A stretch of 64,000 nt of DNA from Chimonanthus salicifolius (GCA_013350335.1 CM023539.1:44626631-44690630), one strand, 5' to 3'. Counted from the first letter of the stretch, positions 24,000-34,860 are shown. Translations and numbers: made by a program. The notes: a model not told the origin generated them from the sequence alone.

Positions 24000-26900
24000 G
24001 GTGGTGGGGTACAAACTTTGTAGCTGTGCTACCACTTGATAAAATTGGTGAGCCAAAGTTAAGATCAACAATCTTCTCTTTGCACTATTAGATTTAAAGA
24101 GGTAACAATTTCAGCTTGTTCTAAGTCATCTCCTCTAATGGTGTTTACAAGGTATAAACTACTATTAAAAAAATCTCAATGATAAAAAGAAGTATTCAAA
24201 ACAACCATAAAAGAACAAAAGAGAATATTACTAAAAAGGTGAGACAATACTAGGAGGAGCAAAAGATGGGGCATGGAAAACTAGAGGAGAAGTTCTACCA
24301 AACCTCTGTGATAGCTACACACACTTATATAGCACTAGAATCTTCGTGCATATATCTGTCTTAAACACATTTCCTAATATTTAATCACAACTCTATTTTA
24401 TCACTAATCCAAATAGATAATTATTATCTATTGCTAAGATAACGACTATCTAGTTGTATCTTATCAAGATAAACCAAAAGATACCTTATCAACTACAACT
24501 TCTTATCTTCTAGAAGTTGAGAAAGTTTGCCACAATAGTAGGCTCCACTTTTGCATTAGTCTCAACACTTTCGCAAAAGTCATCCACTACCAATATCACT
24601 TTGAAATAGGCGAACTTTTTGGACAAGAATGGGCTGGTAAAACAATGGCTGATTGGTTATTATGTTGCAATACATCAGTAATGCTTCTATTTGCCACTAA
24701 CTCTTGAATGAAGTGATAGTGGATCTCAATACGCTTCTTATGGTTGTGATGCATTGGGTTCTTTGTCATTGCAATTGTTGACTGTTTAATGCAATGAGTA
24801 GGTTTTGCTTTTTACTGTGCTTGAATTATGCCTGCCAAAATTCTTAGTAGCATACTGCTTGATAAGCAACTACCATGACTTCAATGTACTTGACGTTTGA
24901 TGATGATAGAGATGTAGACTTTTGATGAGACCAATGGTACATCTAGAAGTTCTTCGTCGATCATCTTGATTTCTTCACCTATTTTAGAGATGTTGGGAAT
25001 AAAAGGATTTTGCATTAAATGTGTGTTATGAATAATGCATTAAGAGCCACATCTAGGGCCACACTACAAAGATCTATGTTTGGGTTGTTGCACAATAGAT
25101 TAGAAAAGAATAATTTTGAATTAGTAAGGATATTATCTTCATGATGTTTCCTTGCATAAGTTAGGAAGATATTATATTATTTTTATCCTAGATAAAGAGT
25201 AATTGGTTTGGATTAGTGATAAGATATAGTTGTAATTAGACAAGGATATGTGTCATCTTAAAATTGGTGCACAAAGACAAAGGATATGTCTGTAGCTAGG
25301 GCAGAGGTATTGCAAGTGTCCTCCCTTCTAGTTTTTACTTTCTCTATTTTTTGCTTCTTCTAGTATTGTCTCACTTATTTTATCAATTTTTCCTTGTCCC
25401 ATTGTTTTGAATACTTTATTTTATAAATTATGAGATTGTTTTAGGGAATTGACGGGACACTCCCTCCTATTTTACTTTGATTTAAATGAAAAAAGTCCTT
25501 CCAAAGTGATAAATATCTCTTGCACCAAAATTTAATCAAGGGCATTTATGTCATTAAAATCAAAATAAAGTAGTAGGGTGTTCTTGTCAATCTACATAAT
25601 TTTAATATCTCAACATTATTAGAGGATTTAGACCATTCTATTATTATTACCTTTGTGCATTTAACAGTGTAAAGAGAAGTTTGTTGATCTTGGTTTTGAT
25701 GCACCAATTCTAACAAGTGCACGGACTGATTGAGCTTTCCTAATTTTGGCTGAGCACTGTCCTCATTGCCAAATTTTGTTTGCAGATGTTTTTAACTGGC
25801 CCAACTCTTGCCCCTTTAAGGAAACAAACACTATTCTCACTTCTAATCTTCCGTGTGCACGATTTCAACACAAAATCATGTTGTTCATTTGAGACAATGT
25901 CCATTCTGTTGTTTTAAAGGGAAATACTTGGTGATCTAAATTCAATGGTCTCAAGGTATATACTTAGATGGTTATAACATCATATCAGTATGGTCTTCCT
26001 TATATGATTCTTCCTCATTAAGCCCCCTTATGTGGGTTGATGCACATATATGCATGTATGTATTCATGTGAACTATAGTTTGCAGCTTGTTTCAAAGATA
26101 TCCTGATCCACATGGAGCTTGGAGCTCTTGGAAGGGGTTGGGATACTGCTTTGGTTAAAACATTGAGGCATTTGGTCTACTTAATTGATGTTCATCACTC
26201 ACAAAATCACTCAAAAATAAATGAAAAATCATCTCTCATGGAGATTTTATTCTTGCAGCATGGAAGAAGCAAAGAAGAACATGTATGCCTTCAGCACGAC
26301 GACTTACACTGGATTTCAGTGCACGGTGTCCGAAGAAACATCAGAAAAATTCAAGGGTAAGCAATTGTATTAAGGATTTGAAGTGAAATGTCTTGGTTTA
26401 CATTTTTAATGATATCTGACTAAACACTAGAGAAATTCAAGGGCAAGCAATTGCATCTAAGCATTGATGTGAAATGTCTTGTTTTACAATTTTGTATATT
26501 GGTCTCCGAGTCTTGACATGTATTCATTTTTTTTCTTTTTTCTGGACAGGATTGCCTGGAGTTCTTTGGGTATTACCAGATTCGTACATTGATGTGAAAA
26601 ATAAGGATTATGGAGGTTTGTTATTTACTCTGTATATTGATTTTCCTTTTGCAAGTTCATTAGGTAAAGAGGATTTGTAAAATGATTAGCCAAGCAAAAA
26701 GGGCATCTTTGGGTTGGTTAAACAAGTATCTGTGTCAAAGCACTTGTGAGATCTATATCATTCATCTGATGCATGAATGAGCATGTCTGTTTCAAAAGTC
26801 TAATCCATCTGGTAGTTGGATTCATCACTTGTCAGGCTCCTAAAAGACGATACTTAAGATTACCCTTCAGAGAAAATTATATTCTTTATGATTCTCCTAA

Positions 26901-27189
26901 GGTGTGCACTAGATGAAAGGTGGAGATGTTGAATTAATTTCTACATCAGATTCTATTATGTTGTAATGAGTATTCTTTCGCTTTCTCTGCCTTTCTTCTT
27001 GCAGGAGACAAGTATATAAATGGAGAGATAATACCCTGTAAATACCCAACTTATCAACCAAACAAACGTGGCAGTTCAAAAAACGAGAGCCGAAGGTATG
27101 AAAGACGGAGAGATGGGCCACCACCAGAACGAAGAAAACCCAGACAAGAGGTGGCAGCTCAATCGGACTCGCCCTCGCCCTCTGCATAA
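17181..27189 (+). CDS. MORF9: Multiple organellar RNA editing factor (MORF/RIP), MORF9-like
   Basis: Four coding exons join cleanly: 17181-17557, 26259-26356, 26550-26615 and 27005-27189, giving 241 residues and stop TAA. All introns are GT-AG. MORF proteins bind PPR editing factors and are needed for C-to-U editing of organelle transcripts. Residues 1 to about 75 are a Ser/Arg-rich, acid-poor transit peptide. The MORF domain follows: [20 protein letters not shown] in exon 1; [20 protein letters not shown] across the exon 1/2 junction; [20 protein letters not shown] in exon 3; [19 protein letters not shown] in exon 4. A basic tail ([20 protein letters not shown]) ends the protein. The [11 protein letters not shown] segment and basic tail match my memory of plastid MORF9 better than MORF2 or MORF8; the paralogue assignment is less sure than the family. 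The domain is intact and no frame break is seen. Intron 1 is about 8.7 kb. A duplicated exon-2 end lies in intron 2. Confidence 0.95.
18481..18550. repeat. C-run/G-run hairpin flanked by a short duplication
   Basis: A run of C (about nine) and a run of G (about seven) lie some 17 bases apart around 18497-18529 and could pair. The phrase gactcctaaa-gt occurs on both sides (18481 and 18537), suggesting a small insertion with a duplicated target. Confidence 0.55.
18577..19775 (-). mobile_element. RTE-type LINE, 5'-truncated, minus strand
   Basis: The minus strand spells [17 protein letters not shown] (about 19755), [28 protein letters not shown] (about 19625), [17 protein letters not shown] (about 19530), [19 protein letters not shown] (about 19440) and [11 protein letters not shown] (about 19360). 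These are consecutive reverse transcriptase blocks of plant RTE. Stops and one-base shifts interrupt it. The 3' end at 18577-18640 has the family's typical tail (cccca near gtagata, then a gatgatgatg run on the minus strand). Confidence 0.9.
18888..18943. mobile_element. Poly(A)-only insertion with 19-bp duplication
   Basis: The phrase aactttatctatttgtctt is present twice, at 18888-18906 and 18925-18943. Only aactt plus a run of A lies between (18907-18924). This is the footprint expected of target-primed reverse transcription that copied almost nothing but a tail. It sits inside the RTE copy. Confidence 0.65.
20480..20610 (+). mobile_element. SINE-like 3' part, family C
   Basis: The sequence tgggaggcttgcacatgc, then ccaagta-tagtcgggt, then cctggacaccttggtc, ends in an A-run at 20598-20605. 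The same order of phrases occurs at 33598-33690, so both are copies of one short retroelement. No pol III boxes are evident in this copy, so it is probably 5' truncated. Confidence 0.55.
22640..22790 (+). mobile_element. SINE-like element, family E
   Basis: Its 3' half (ctcattgtcaccgccatg, then ggttgtgggttttaagtc) matches 9700-9755. A worn box A may be tgaggtggttcaatgg near 22646. A-rich end. Confidence 0.4.
23153..23389 (+). pseudogene. Unidentified 78-codon open frame, possible captured exon
   Basis: From just after a stop at 23150 to TAA at 23387 the plus strand encodes a normal-looking peptide. It includes [20 protein letters not shown], then [19 protein letters not shown] and [11 protein letters not shown]. 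The same frame upstream, past one or two stops, continues as [17 protein letters not shown], so the conserved-looking stretch begins near 23080. There is no start codon. I do not recognise the family. It lies in the MORF intron on the same strand, so it is either a pseudogenised exon carried in or a relic of a transposon ORF. Confidence 0.35.
23968..23998 (+). repeat. T11-G20 homopolymer junction
   Basis: Eleven T are followed by twenty G (23979-23998), then tggtggtgggg. It could form a G-quadruplex on the plus strand, which is the transcribed RNA of the MORF intron. Run length may be affected by assembly error. Confidence 0.85.
24140..24500 (-). mobile_element. Copia-type LTR remnant (minus orientation)
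   Basis: This stretch is an inverted, diverged copy of 25000-25440. Shared anchors are gtgagacaatacta (24239), ttatcactaatccaaa (24398), agtattcaaaacaa (24191) and acctctg-gatagctac-like sequence. It adjoins the 3' end of the minus-strand Copia pol remnant, where a 3' LTR would be expected. Confidence 0.6.
24500..24930 (-). mobile_element. Copia pol C-terminal (RNase H) remnant
   Basis: With frameshifts the minus strand reads [11 protein letters not shown] (about 24880), [28 protein letters not shown] (about 24790), then [17 protein letters not shown] (about 24730), then [17 protein letters not shown] (about 24610). This is the end of a Ty1/Copia polyprotein: RNase H, then the short C-terminal domain. 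Many stops; dead. Confidence 0.75.
24991..25617 (+). mobile_element. Second LTR in inverted orientation
   Basis: Begins TGTTGGGAATAAAAGG and plausibly ends ATCTCAACA. Its middle is the reverse complement of 24180-24500 (tttggattagtgataa at 25207, tagtattgtctcac at 25361). It is therefore inverted relative to the LTR on the other side of the Copia remnant, unlike a normal element. Confidence 0.5.
26344..26500 (+). repeat. 86-bp tandem duplication of exon-2 end and splice donor
   Basis: The sequence from gaaaaattcaagggtaagca through gtgaaatgtcttggtttaca repeats 86 bp later (attcaagggcaagcaattg, then gtgaaatgtcttgttttaca). The true donor is AAGG|GTAAGC at 26357. The copy has AAGG|GCAAGC at 26443, a decayed donor of the rare GC type. 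Confidence 0.85.
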
Positions 27190-27480
27190 GGTACTAGAAT
27201 CTTGATTTGCCTTAATGCTGCAGCTTTTGTACTTTATTCAGGATTTTAGATTTTTTTTTGTTACATCGCTTTCATTTGTTGTTTTTTCCAGGATGTATGG
27301 CATTTTTGCTTTGAAGGTACTTCTGGGGCACATCACTGGTTTTTCATTTTTGTGGTTGGAATCTCTTCCAAATCCTGTTACCATAGAGGGTGGGGTGGTT
27401 TCAGTGACTGATGCACACGGCTTAGTTCCCATTTGGAGAAAAATGTTATCAATAAGCTTTGTAACATAAGATTCTTAGCC
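27190..27480 (+). other. 3' UTR of the MORF gene, probably with an intron
   Basis: One base after the stop codon comes G|GTACTAG, a possible donor at 27191. A T-rich tract and TTTTTCCAG|G acceptor end at 27291. The following 180 bp are GC-richer, like exon, and include aataag near 27448. Splicing here is inferred only. Confidence 0.4.
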
Positions 27481-27728
27481 ACCCAAAGAATATGTAACTG
27501 TGAAATTGTAGGCACCTTTGACAGGGATTAACATGTTATAATTCATTCATGAATTACTCAACTACCTTATATCTTATCTGGTTATTTCTTTTTTATATAG
27601 AATGTATAATTTTACAAGTGGGTGTGTTCATTCTCAACTTTTGGTGTATTAAATTTTTAATTTTATTTTGTAAGAAAAAATTAAATCATATATGAACTTT
27701 TATCATCACTGTCATCGAAAAAGACAAC

Positions 27729-27810
27729 CATATTGTGGAGACGTGCACGCACACATTCACATAGTTACACATATTGTGGAGACGTGCACGCACACATTCA
27801 CACAGTAACA
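27729..27810. repeat. 41-bp tandem duplication
   Basis: Two adjacent copies of a unit starting catattgtggagacgtgcac and ending in gttaca or gtaaca. They differ at a few positions near the end of the unit. Confidence 0.95.
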
Positions 27811-29100
27811 TTAAGCTTTAGCTGTCAAATAACAATTCGAGGTCCTCAGTCAAAGATTATGTGCTCTAAGCGGCTTGGACACTCACTTTGGTCTTAAAAA
27901 AAAAAAGAATTTGAGGACCTCAGTCGGCGAAAGAGGCTCATCATTGCCCCAATCACACTCCTTCCCTGTACATTCACCTATAATCTATAGATTGGATTAT
28001 CTAATTTGACACCAATTTGATTAAACTTACACTTTGTGCTCTTAATAAGCTTTAAATTTTAAAATATTAAAAAAAAAAAATGTAACTTCACTTATCCAAT
28101 CAAAGTGTTATTTATAAACACCATATTTGACTTATATGAATGACACTGAGTTTTAGAACTATATGTAGTGTGATTCATTCAAACTAATTTAATTTGATTT
28201 TTTAATAATGTTGTATTTAAATAATATCTACTATTTTATTATCCAAAATAATATTTAAAAAAGTCCACAAAAATATTTTTTTGAAAAAAAAAAGAAGAAG
28301 GCATCCTGAAATTCAAGTTCTAATCCCTTCGATTGGTGGCTTCGAAGTCCAAGTGGACAGGTAAATAAACTTTGGCTAAGTTTCACATTCAACAGGAAAA
28401 ATTGCTCCTTTTTGCTGGTTACCTCAGTTGATGGAGGGTCTCCATCAAATTATGATAACATCTCTATTGACATAGGAATCCAATAGAAATTTCCTGCCAA
28501 CTCTATTATGTACTTTGGTAGTTATCCTCACCAGCTTAAAGTGGGCCCACACGATAGGCCAGATGGATTAAAAACAAGAGAATGGAATGGACATAAAATA
28601 ATAATAAAAAGAAGATAAAAAAGTTAACCTATCGATATAAAGCAATGGCCCACGATCGACGGAGAAAGGTGAACTTATTCAGTCACGTGCATAGTCTGAA
28701 GGGTCCCCTTCACATGGTCTATCTATACGTGGTGGGACCCACCCTCTCAATGGTTCTGATCATATCTCGAACTCATGGTTCACATTTGTATATTCTATTG
28801 GTAAATGTTATTGGAGTTAATTAAATTGTTCTTGTGAGTATTCATCATAGCATGAGTGCCCTTGCAAATATATATTTATCGTGAAATAGGTTATACAAAT
28901 GGATTAGCTAATATTAATACTTTTTAATTAATGAAATGGTACATCCATGGTGTAACCCATAAAATTTATTTATTTTATCATATACTCAAATATACATGAA
29001 TTTAGATGTCAGCAGCACGCATGAATTCTAATGTAGGATTTGACCCAGACTTAACATGGGTCATTGTAGTTGGACTTGCACTAATTAAGTTTTGTAACAA
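27811..29100. other. Gene-free stretch
   Basis: AT-rich intergenic sequence downstream of the MORF gene. Short A-runs and worn repeats, no supported gene. Confidence 0.4.
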
Positions 29101-29112
29101 TCATCTCAACTT

Positions 29113-29297
29113 TCCAGTGTGATATTATCCGTTTTGGACCCACCATGTCCTCACGGTTTTGCTTTGGGCCCTGGACATGGCCAGACCCAAAAGGCCTCAC
29201 ACATGGGAGAGGGGGTCTTCCCTCATATTAACACCGAACCCACCCACCTCACTACCGATGTGGGACTTTCTTTGAGGTGGGTAGGGGTATTACAAGT
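29113..29297 (-). mobile_element. TRIM-like solo LTR
   Basis: GC-rich island in AT-rich surroundings. On the minus strand it starts TGTAATACCCCTACCCACCT, then AAAGTCCCACATCGG, then GGGCCCAAAGC, and ends near ATATCACACTGG. AAAGTCCCACATYG close to the LTR start is a recurrent feature of short plant LTR elements and also occurs in the TRIM at 40586. Confidence 0.55.
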
Positions 29298-32200
29298 TTA
29301 ACATGAATATTCAATATAAAATAATATTAAGATTTTATTTATAAAATTTATGTAATAAGTTAGCATGCAATATGGGCTTTGAATTGGGCCCCAATTCATA
29401 AATGGTACAAAAATTTGGGTCAAGCCCAACTTCATAAGGCTGGGCCTTTTGGATCTTTGGATCTTCTGTATCTTGACATTCCTATGCTTGGTCGGGCTCT
29501 TTGATCATTAATGGTGATTCTTGAGCCTTATTATTTATAAATGAATGATAAAAATAGAATAATGCTACCCTTTATATTAAGGTTATGACCCAATCTGATC
29601 CTCATAACAAGTTTAATCTATCAAAACTAGTTTCTTTTAAAAAAATCTTTTTTTCTTTATCAACTCTATCAAAAATAATATTACATGACTCTACACTATA
29701 TCATATTTTTCATGAGAAATCGATTGAACTGCATCTTAATTTTTCTCTCAATCTTTTTTCCTGATCACTTATTATCATCATCATTATAAGTCATTTTCTC
29801 ATTTCACGCGATGTTGCTTTTTCAACTTCTGCATATCCATTTTACTCTATAAAAAATTGTTATATATTACTCTACAATATACCGTATCTTTTTTTTTATC
29901 ATTTCCCTCTATATTTTCAATATTCATTTTATTCTCCTCACACCTTCAATTTATAATTTCTCAATCATGCACTAGAGCCGTTTATAGTCTTACACTAAAA
30001 CGATAAATTACATTAAGCAAATTTATCTCATTTATTTAAATTATTTTTAAAGTAATCTACTTCTCAGCTTCAACTTCTCTTTCAAAATTATTTAACTAAT
30101 CCAATATAAATTGCGTATTTCTATTACTTTATCTATTTATATTTTTTATTTATCTAATGCGGACATCAGATCTAAGTAGATGTCCTGATGAAGATTCAAG
30201 ACCAGTGTGCTAAACACATGTTGTACTAATATAATGAAAGCGGTGTTAACAAAAAGCGGCGGAGACTTCATCTTTGCTGTTTACCAAATGTTCACATTCA
30301 TTAAAATGGGGAGTTGATGGGGCTAGCAAGGAGTCCCACTTGGGAAGTACAGGAAAATCTAAGAATTTATAAAGGTCTTGGATGCTCAATCTAATAGACT
30401 AGTTTTTTGAAATTGATACCTAATTCTAACATAATAATAGAAGCACAATAAGATTTTTGGGTTCAAAGCTGAACCATCGTGAATCTACCCCATAGTCCTT
30501 GTATATCGGCAAATACGTTAAAAAAATTGGTGCAAATTAAATAGCATACACTGAAAACTAAAATGACCCTGATCATAAGGATTAGGCTAAGTATGATCTT
30601 AACCTTCAATTTCTAACTTAATTTTTTTAAAAGTAATTGTTCTTAAGAACATAGAAGGGTTGAAGTTCAAGTGGTTAGTGTGACAACCATTATTATTAAT
30701 AATAATAGATTTTGACCACTAATGATCTCAGTAATTAAAAAGAAAGCATTTGTGATGGGCTTCTTTCTTGTAGAAAAATAAAAGGAAAATATCATTCTTG
30801 CAATGATGTTTCTTCTAAAATGTTTTCTATTTTTAATTGTTTAATGTTTTCTGATTGATTCATTTCTCTACCTGCATGATTCTCAAGTAAGTATGTTGTA
30901 TGCGTTCATGTGTGCTTATGCACAAGAACTTTGACATTAAATAGAAATATTCTTTTGGTAAAAGATTTTTATTTTTATTTTTCCTTAGAAATAGATTGAC
31001 AAGAATTCACATCCTCATACTTTGTTAAAGAAATTCATCCACTTGCCGTGTAAAGGGAAGAAATGCTACTTAGAAATTAAGTATGTTTGTATTGATTACA
31101 AATCGATGGCAGTCGGTGGGTGCATGTTGGATCCATATAATTGATGAAAACAGACACTTATTCAACTGATTCTCACCTTTCAAATGAATATTAACATTTT
31201 TCAGATTGTTTATCTATTTTCTTTGCAATTTGTACTAAATTTCACCTTAATTTTCTCAAGCAATTTAATGTTCTTTAATATACACTTTTTTATTTTGAAT
31301 TTAGTATTAAAGTTAAGTTATATTACTTAAATTTTTAATTTTACAATTGTACAACTGAGCATTAGTAAGAAATTACAGCTCATATACTAAAAAGTTTACT
31401 TCTATACTATGATATTTATGATGGTATTTAATAAATCTTATCAAAATCTTAAAATATCTCAATAGTAATGGTATTGATCCATAATATATTATATATTTAT
31501 CATCATTATCATTATTGAAATGACACATATTCATATTATATAGAGTCTAAAAGTGGGATTAAGTCCAAGACATACTCAACTCAACAAACAATAAAAAGTA
31601 ATATAATTTTATTTTATAAATATTGTTTGGGTTAAAGTTCTAGCTAGGAAAATCTTTTAAATTAATAGTTTTTTATTATTGTAATGAAAGTATACAACAT
31701 AAACCACTTCTCCTTCATATATTAATAAAATAAATTAACTTACTTGAATTAAAAACTGAAAATGAAAACTCAAAGATAAACTTCTAATAAAATCAATTTT
31801 GTTGAAAAATTAAGGTATAATTAGAGAAATTCTAACTTCTAAATTCTAAATAGATTCACAAGAGGAAGCTTTTATTATTTAAAAAAAAATTAAATAATAG
31901 GAGAGTACAGTTTAAGTCTTTCAATTCAAAGATATAAATCATATATGATAAAATTTAGATGTTAAATTTTATTTTATTTTTAAAAAAAATCTAGTTTTAT
32001 TCGCTTCTTTATAGCTGTGAAATATGGATGAAAGGATTGATAAGAGATAATGGAATTTAATATTTCTAAGTTATCAAGAATTAATCCACACTAGAGGGTG
32101 TTAATGATATGTGAGAAGATGAATCAATGATAAATTTCAAATATTAATTATATATTTACTTTGATTCTTCATTAAATTTGAGAGAAATAAGACATAAAGT

Positions 32201-32540
32201 AATTATTAATTATATATATTAATTTTAAAATTCAAACAATTTTTAGAAACTCGAATGAAACTCACGTGAGACTCATTTTCCGCACGACTCAGTCTGCTTT
32301 AATCCATAATCACGACCGAGTTCCTTTTCTTTCTGAAGAAAAAAACACCAGCAGCCAATAGAGTAGAGACAACAACCCAAAAGGCCAAAAGCATGGAAGA
32401 ATCATCAAGTACTAACATAAGATCATTTTCACTATATTTATTACTAGAAAGTACTCTTCGTTGTTTCCTCCTAAGAAGTATGTATAATTTTTCTGCATTT
32501 TATACATTTTATAATTTTTTAATTTAAATATTAATCTAAA
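29298..32540. other. AT-rich gene-free stretch
   Basis: Over 3 kb of low-GC sequence. A 46-codon open frame at 32394 (starting MEESSSTNIRSF) has no recognisable motif and sits after a slightly GC-richer patch (32270-32400). I do not call it. Nothing else supported. Confidence 0.4.
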
Positions 32541-33445
32541 AATAGGGATCAGACTCACAAAATTTGGTCATAAAAATCTATTTTTAATAATTTTGAAACA
32601 CAATTTTTTTTCTATTTTTTAAGATAATTATATTATGAGATTGTACCAAATATTTCAAATTAACTAAATTTAAATATAAAAATCTCTTTTTCTATTTTTA
32701 TTTTTATTTTTATACAATTTTTTATAAAAAGTACATATAATGAATTATGAAAAATATTACATAATTATATAAAAAGTACTTAATCTATATATATAATCTT
32801 AAATGGGTGACACGTTAACTAACTATACAACTATAAATAAGTTTCTAACTTTATATATTTATTAAAATCTTGTTTAATCTTGTTTATTAAAATCTAAATA
32901 AAATCCCTTTTCCTATTTTTAGTCTTTCTCACAATTTTTCTCTATTTTATAATACTAACATATTAAAGATAGGTCAATGTTTTCAAACTCGCCAAGTTAA
33001 ATCTTAAAATCTATTATTCTATTTTTAGTCAATTTTGGACAAATTTTTTTCTTTCTTTGCTTGCTAACTTAATGAAATCATAACCAATTAATAAATAAAC
33101 AGTACTCTTCAAATTTGTCAATACAAAATTTAATATTCTTTTTCTATTTTAAGCCATTTTTAATGAATCTTTTCATAAAATCCTCTTAAAGTCATTTTTA
33201 GTACAAATTTCTTAATTTTGAGATAATAGTAGATTAAACATTCCAAATCAGTAAATCTAATCTTAAAATTCCTTTATCTTTTTTTCATATTTTTTTTTCT
33301 ATTTTTATAATATCAATATGATAAAGATATGTCAAATCCTTTAAACTCATGAAATCAAATCTTATAATTCATTTGTCTATTTTTGGTAATTTGTTGACAA
33401 ATCTTCCTTTTTCTTGCTATTTTTAAAGTAAATTATAACCATTCT
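32540..33445. repeat. Degenerate AT-rich tandem repeat, ~120-bp monomer
   Basis: Units share the order ttcaaactc-caa, atcttaaaat, ttctattttta-tca, then a T-rich spacer. Clear starts lie near 32983, 33108, 33241 and 33340, with worn ones near 32548 and 32650. Blocks 32941-33087 and 33299-33440 match best, giving a longer period near 355 bp (about three monomers). Confidence 0.6.
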
Positions 33446-33469
33446 ATAAATGACGGATAAGATTTATTG

Positions 33470-33690
33470 GACAATCAACCTGAGAGGTTAGGTTGATGGT
33501 TAAGTCCTCACCTTTGTTTGTGAGAGGTCTTGTGATAAGTTTCTCTCTACGTAAAAAAGGAACACTCCCCTTAGTTCTTTATCTGATGTGTTTAGACTGA
33601 GAGGTTTACATATGCTCCAAGGATTATTCAGGTGAAAAGCCTAAAAATTCAGGTGGAACCCTTGTATATCTTGGTCTTCGAAAAAAAGAT
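33470..33690 (+). mobile_element. tRNA-derived SINE, family C
   Basis: A box A-like ttaggttgatggttaagtc (33487) and a worn box B (ggtcttgtgataagtttc, 33526) are followed by a body with tgagaggtttacatatgc, ccaaggattattcaggtgaa and cccttgtatatcttggtc. It ends in an A-rich tail near 33680. The 3' body matches 20510-20600. Confidence 0.6.
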
Positions 33691-34589
33691 TTGTTCGATA
33701 ATCATGCAAAACTGTCTTTTATGTTAAACAATAGCAAAAATATGAAAAATAGTAAATGGTAACGTGAGATCTTTTCTTTATTTCTTTTATCATGATTTAG
33801 TAGAATCTATGATATTAGATTAGAAGAAAGCTAAAAAATCTGCCTAATTAGCTGGGTGGAAGCTATAAGGAAACTCATATCCTTTACTATTCGAAGAAAT
33901 CTAACCCCACTTTATATTGAACCCATCACCCTGCACATCCCACAAGGAAGTGGGATCTTTTCACCTTATTTTTTTCTATTTACTAGTCTATCTTTATTCA
34001 TGCATTAAGTGAGAGTGAAGTTGTCAAAATTCGATATTTTGATTATTTATGTTAAAATATATTTTTATTAAAAATGAAGGAAATGTTGTTTTAGTAAACG
34101 AGGAAAACTTTTCTTTTTTTCATAGTAAATTTTTCTCTATCATAAGAGAAATGGATTCTTTGAAAGGAGAGAAAATATCACATTCTTATAATTACTATAA
34201 AGAGCCTTCATTTTATAAAAGAAGTAAAAGTAAGTCTAATTTTATATGTTTCTTATTTTTTATAGCTTAAAAATGACAAACAATGTTAAATCTTAATTTT
34301 TCATATCCAAGTGTCGAGAACTTAATTGATAAAATGCATAAACAACTTCTAAGTTATCTTAGTTCCCAAAAATGATTTGATGCATTTCAGTAGAACATAT
34401 CCTCATTTTCTTTTTTCATCCTTTTGATTTGTACTAATCATAACAAAAAATGTTATAAGCCCCCTTTTTTTAACAGTGATTGTTTAAAAAATATAAGAGA
34501 AAATCATTGAAAATAATTGATTTTATGTAAGTACGATATGGGTTCGTATGATTTTTTTTATTTGCATATGAGAAAATCGGTTTTTTATT

Positions 34590-34800
34590 TTTTAACATAA
34601 ATATTACTATTCAACATTGGATATGAGACTAATTCCATGAACATGAGTAAACTTCTTAATCCACACATATTGATTAAGTCGATAGGGAGTAACTCCATGA
34701 AAAGTAGCTAGAAGGAGTTGAATGTGAATCAAATTCAATACCTCACTTCATGAAACGAACATCTTGACCATCAGGCCAACTCCCTCAGGTTAACCCCTTT
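34590..34800 (-). mobile_element. tRNA-derived SINE, family A
   Basis: Read on the minus strand: box A-like TTGGCCTGATGGTCAAGATG near 34785, box B-like TTGAATTTGATTCACATTC near 34735, then CTCCTT, a body, and GTTCATGGAATTAGTCTCAT near 34645. The same order is found at 51530-51690 (-) and 54215-54370 (+). Confidence 0.65.
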
Positions 34801-34860
34801 TTGTTGACCTTTATCATAGAGTTTAAGCCATGAAGAGAGGAGAGGGATTAGTACAGAGGG

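Larger units (their letters stand above)
17558..26258 (+). other. Intron 1 of the MORF gene (8.7 kb)
   Basis: Starts AG|GTAAGC and ends TTCTTGCAG|C, with matched phase (AG + C = Ser). It contains an RTE LINE, SINE-like pieces, a Copia remnant with two related LTRs in inverted orientation, a poly-T/poly-G tract and an unidentified open frame, each listed separately. The remaining sequence (17700-18480, 19780-20470, 20610-22630, 25620-26250) is AT-rich with nothing I can support. Confidence 0.9.

Noticed and set aside
26112..26360. 82-codon frame over MORF exon 2
   Set aside because: It reads exon 2 in the wrong frame; the spliced frame gives [20 protein letters not shown].
29119..29301. 60-codon frame in a GC-rich island
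   Set aside because: The island is a TRIM-like LTR; the frame has no protein features.
32394..32534. 46-codon frame starting MEESSSTNIRSF
   Set aside because: Short, no conserved feature, and its second half is AT-rich background.
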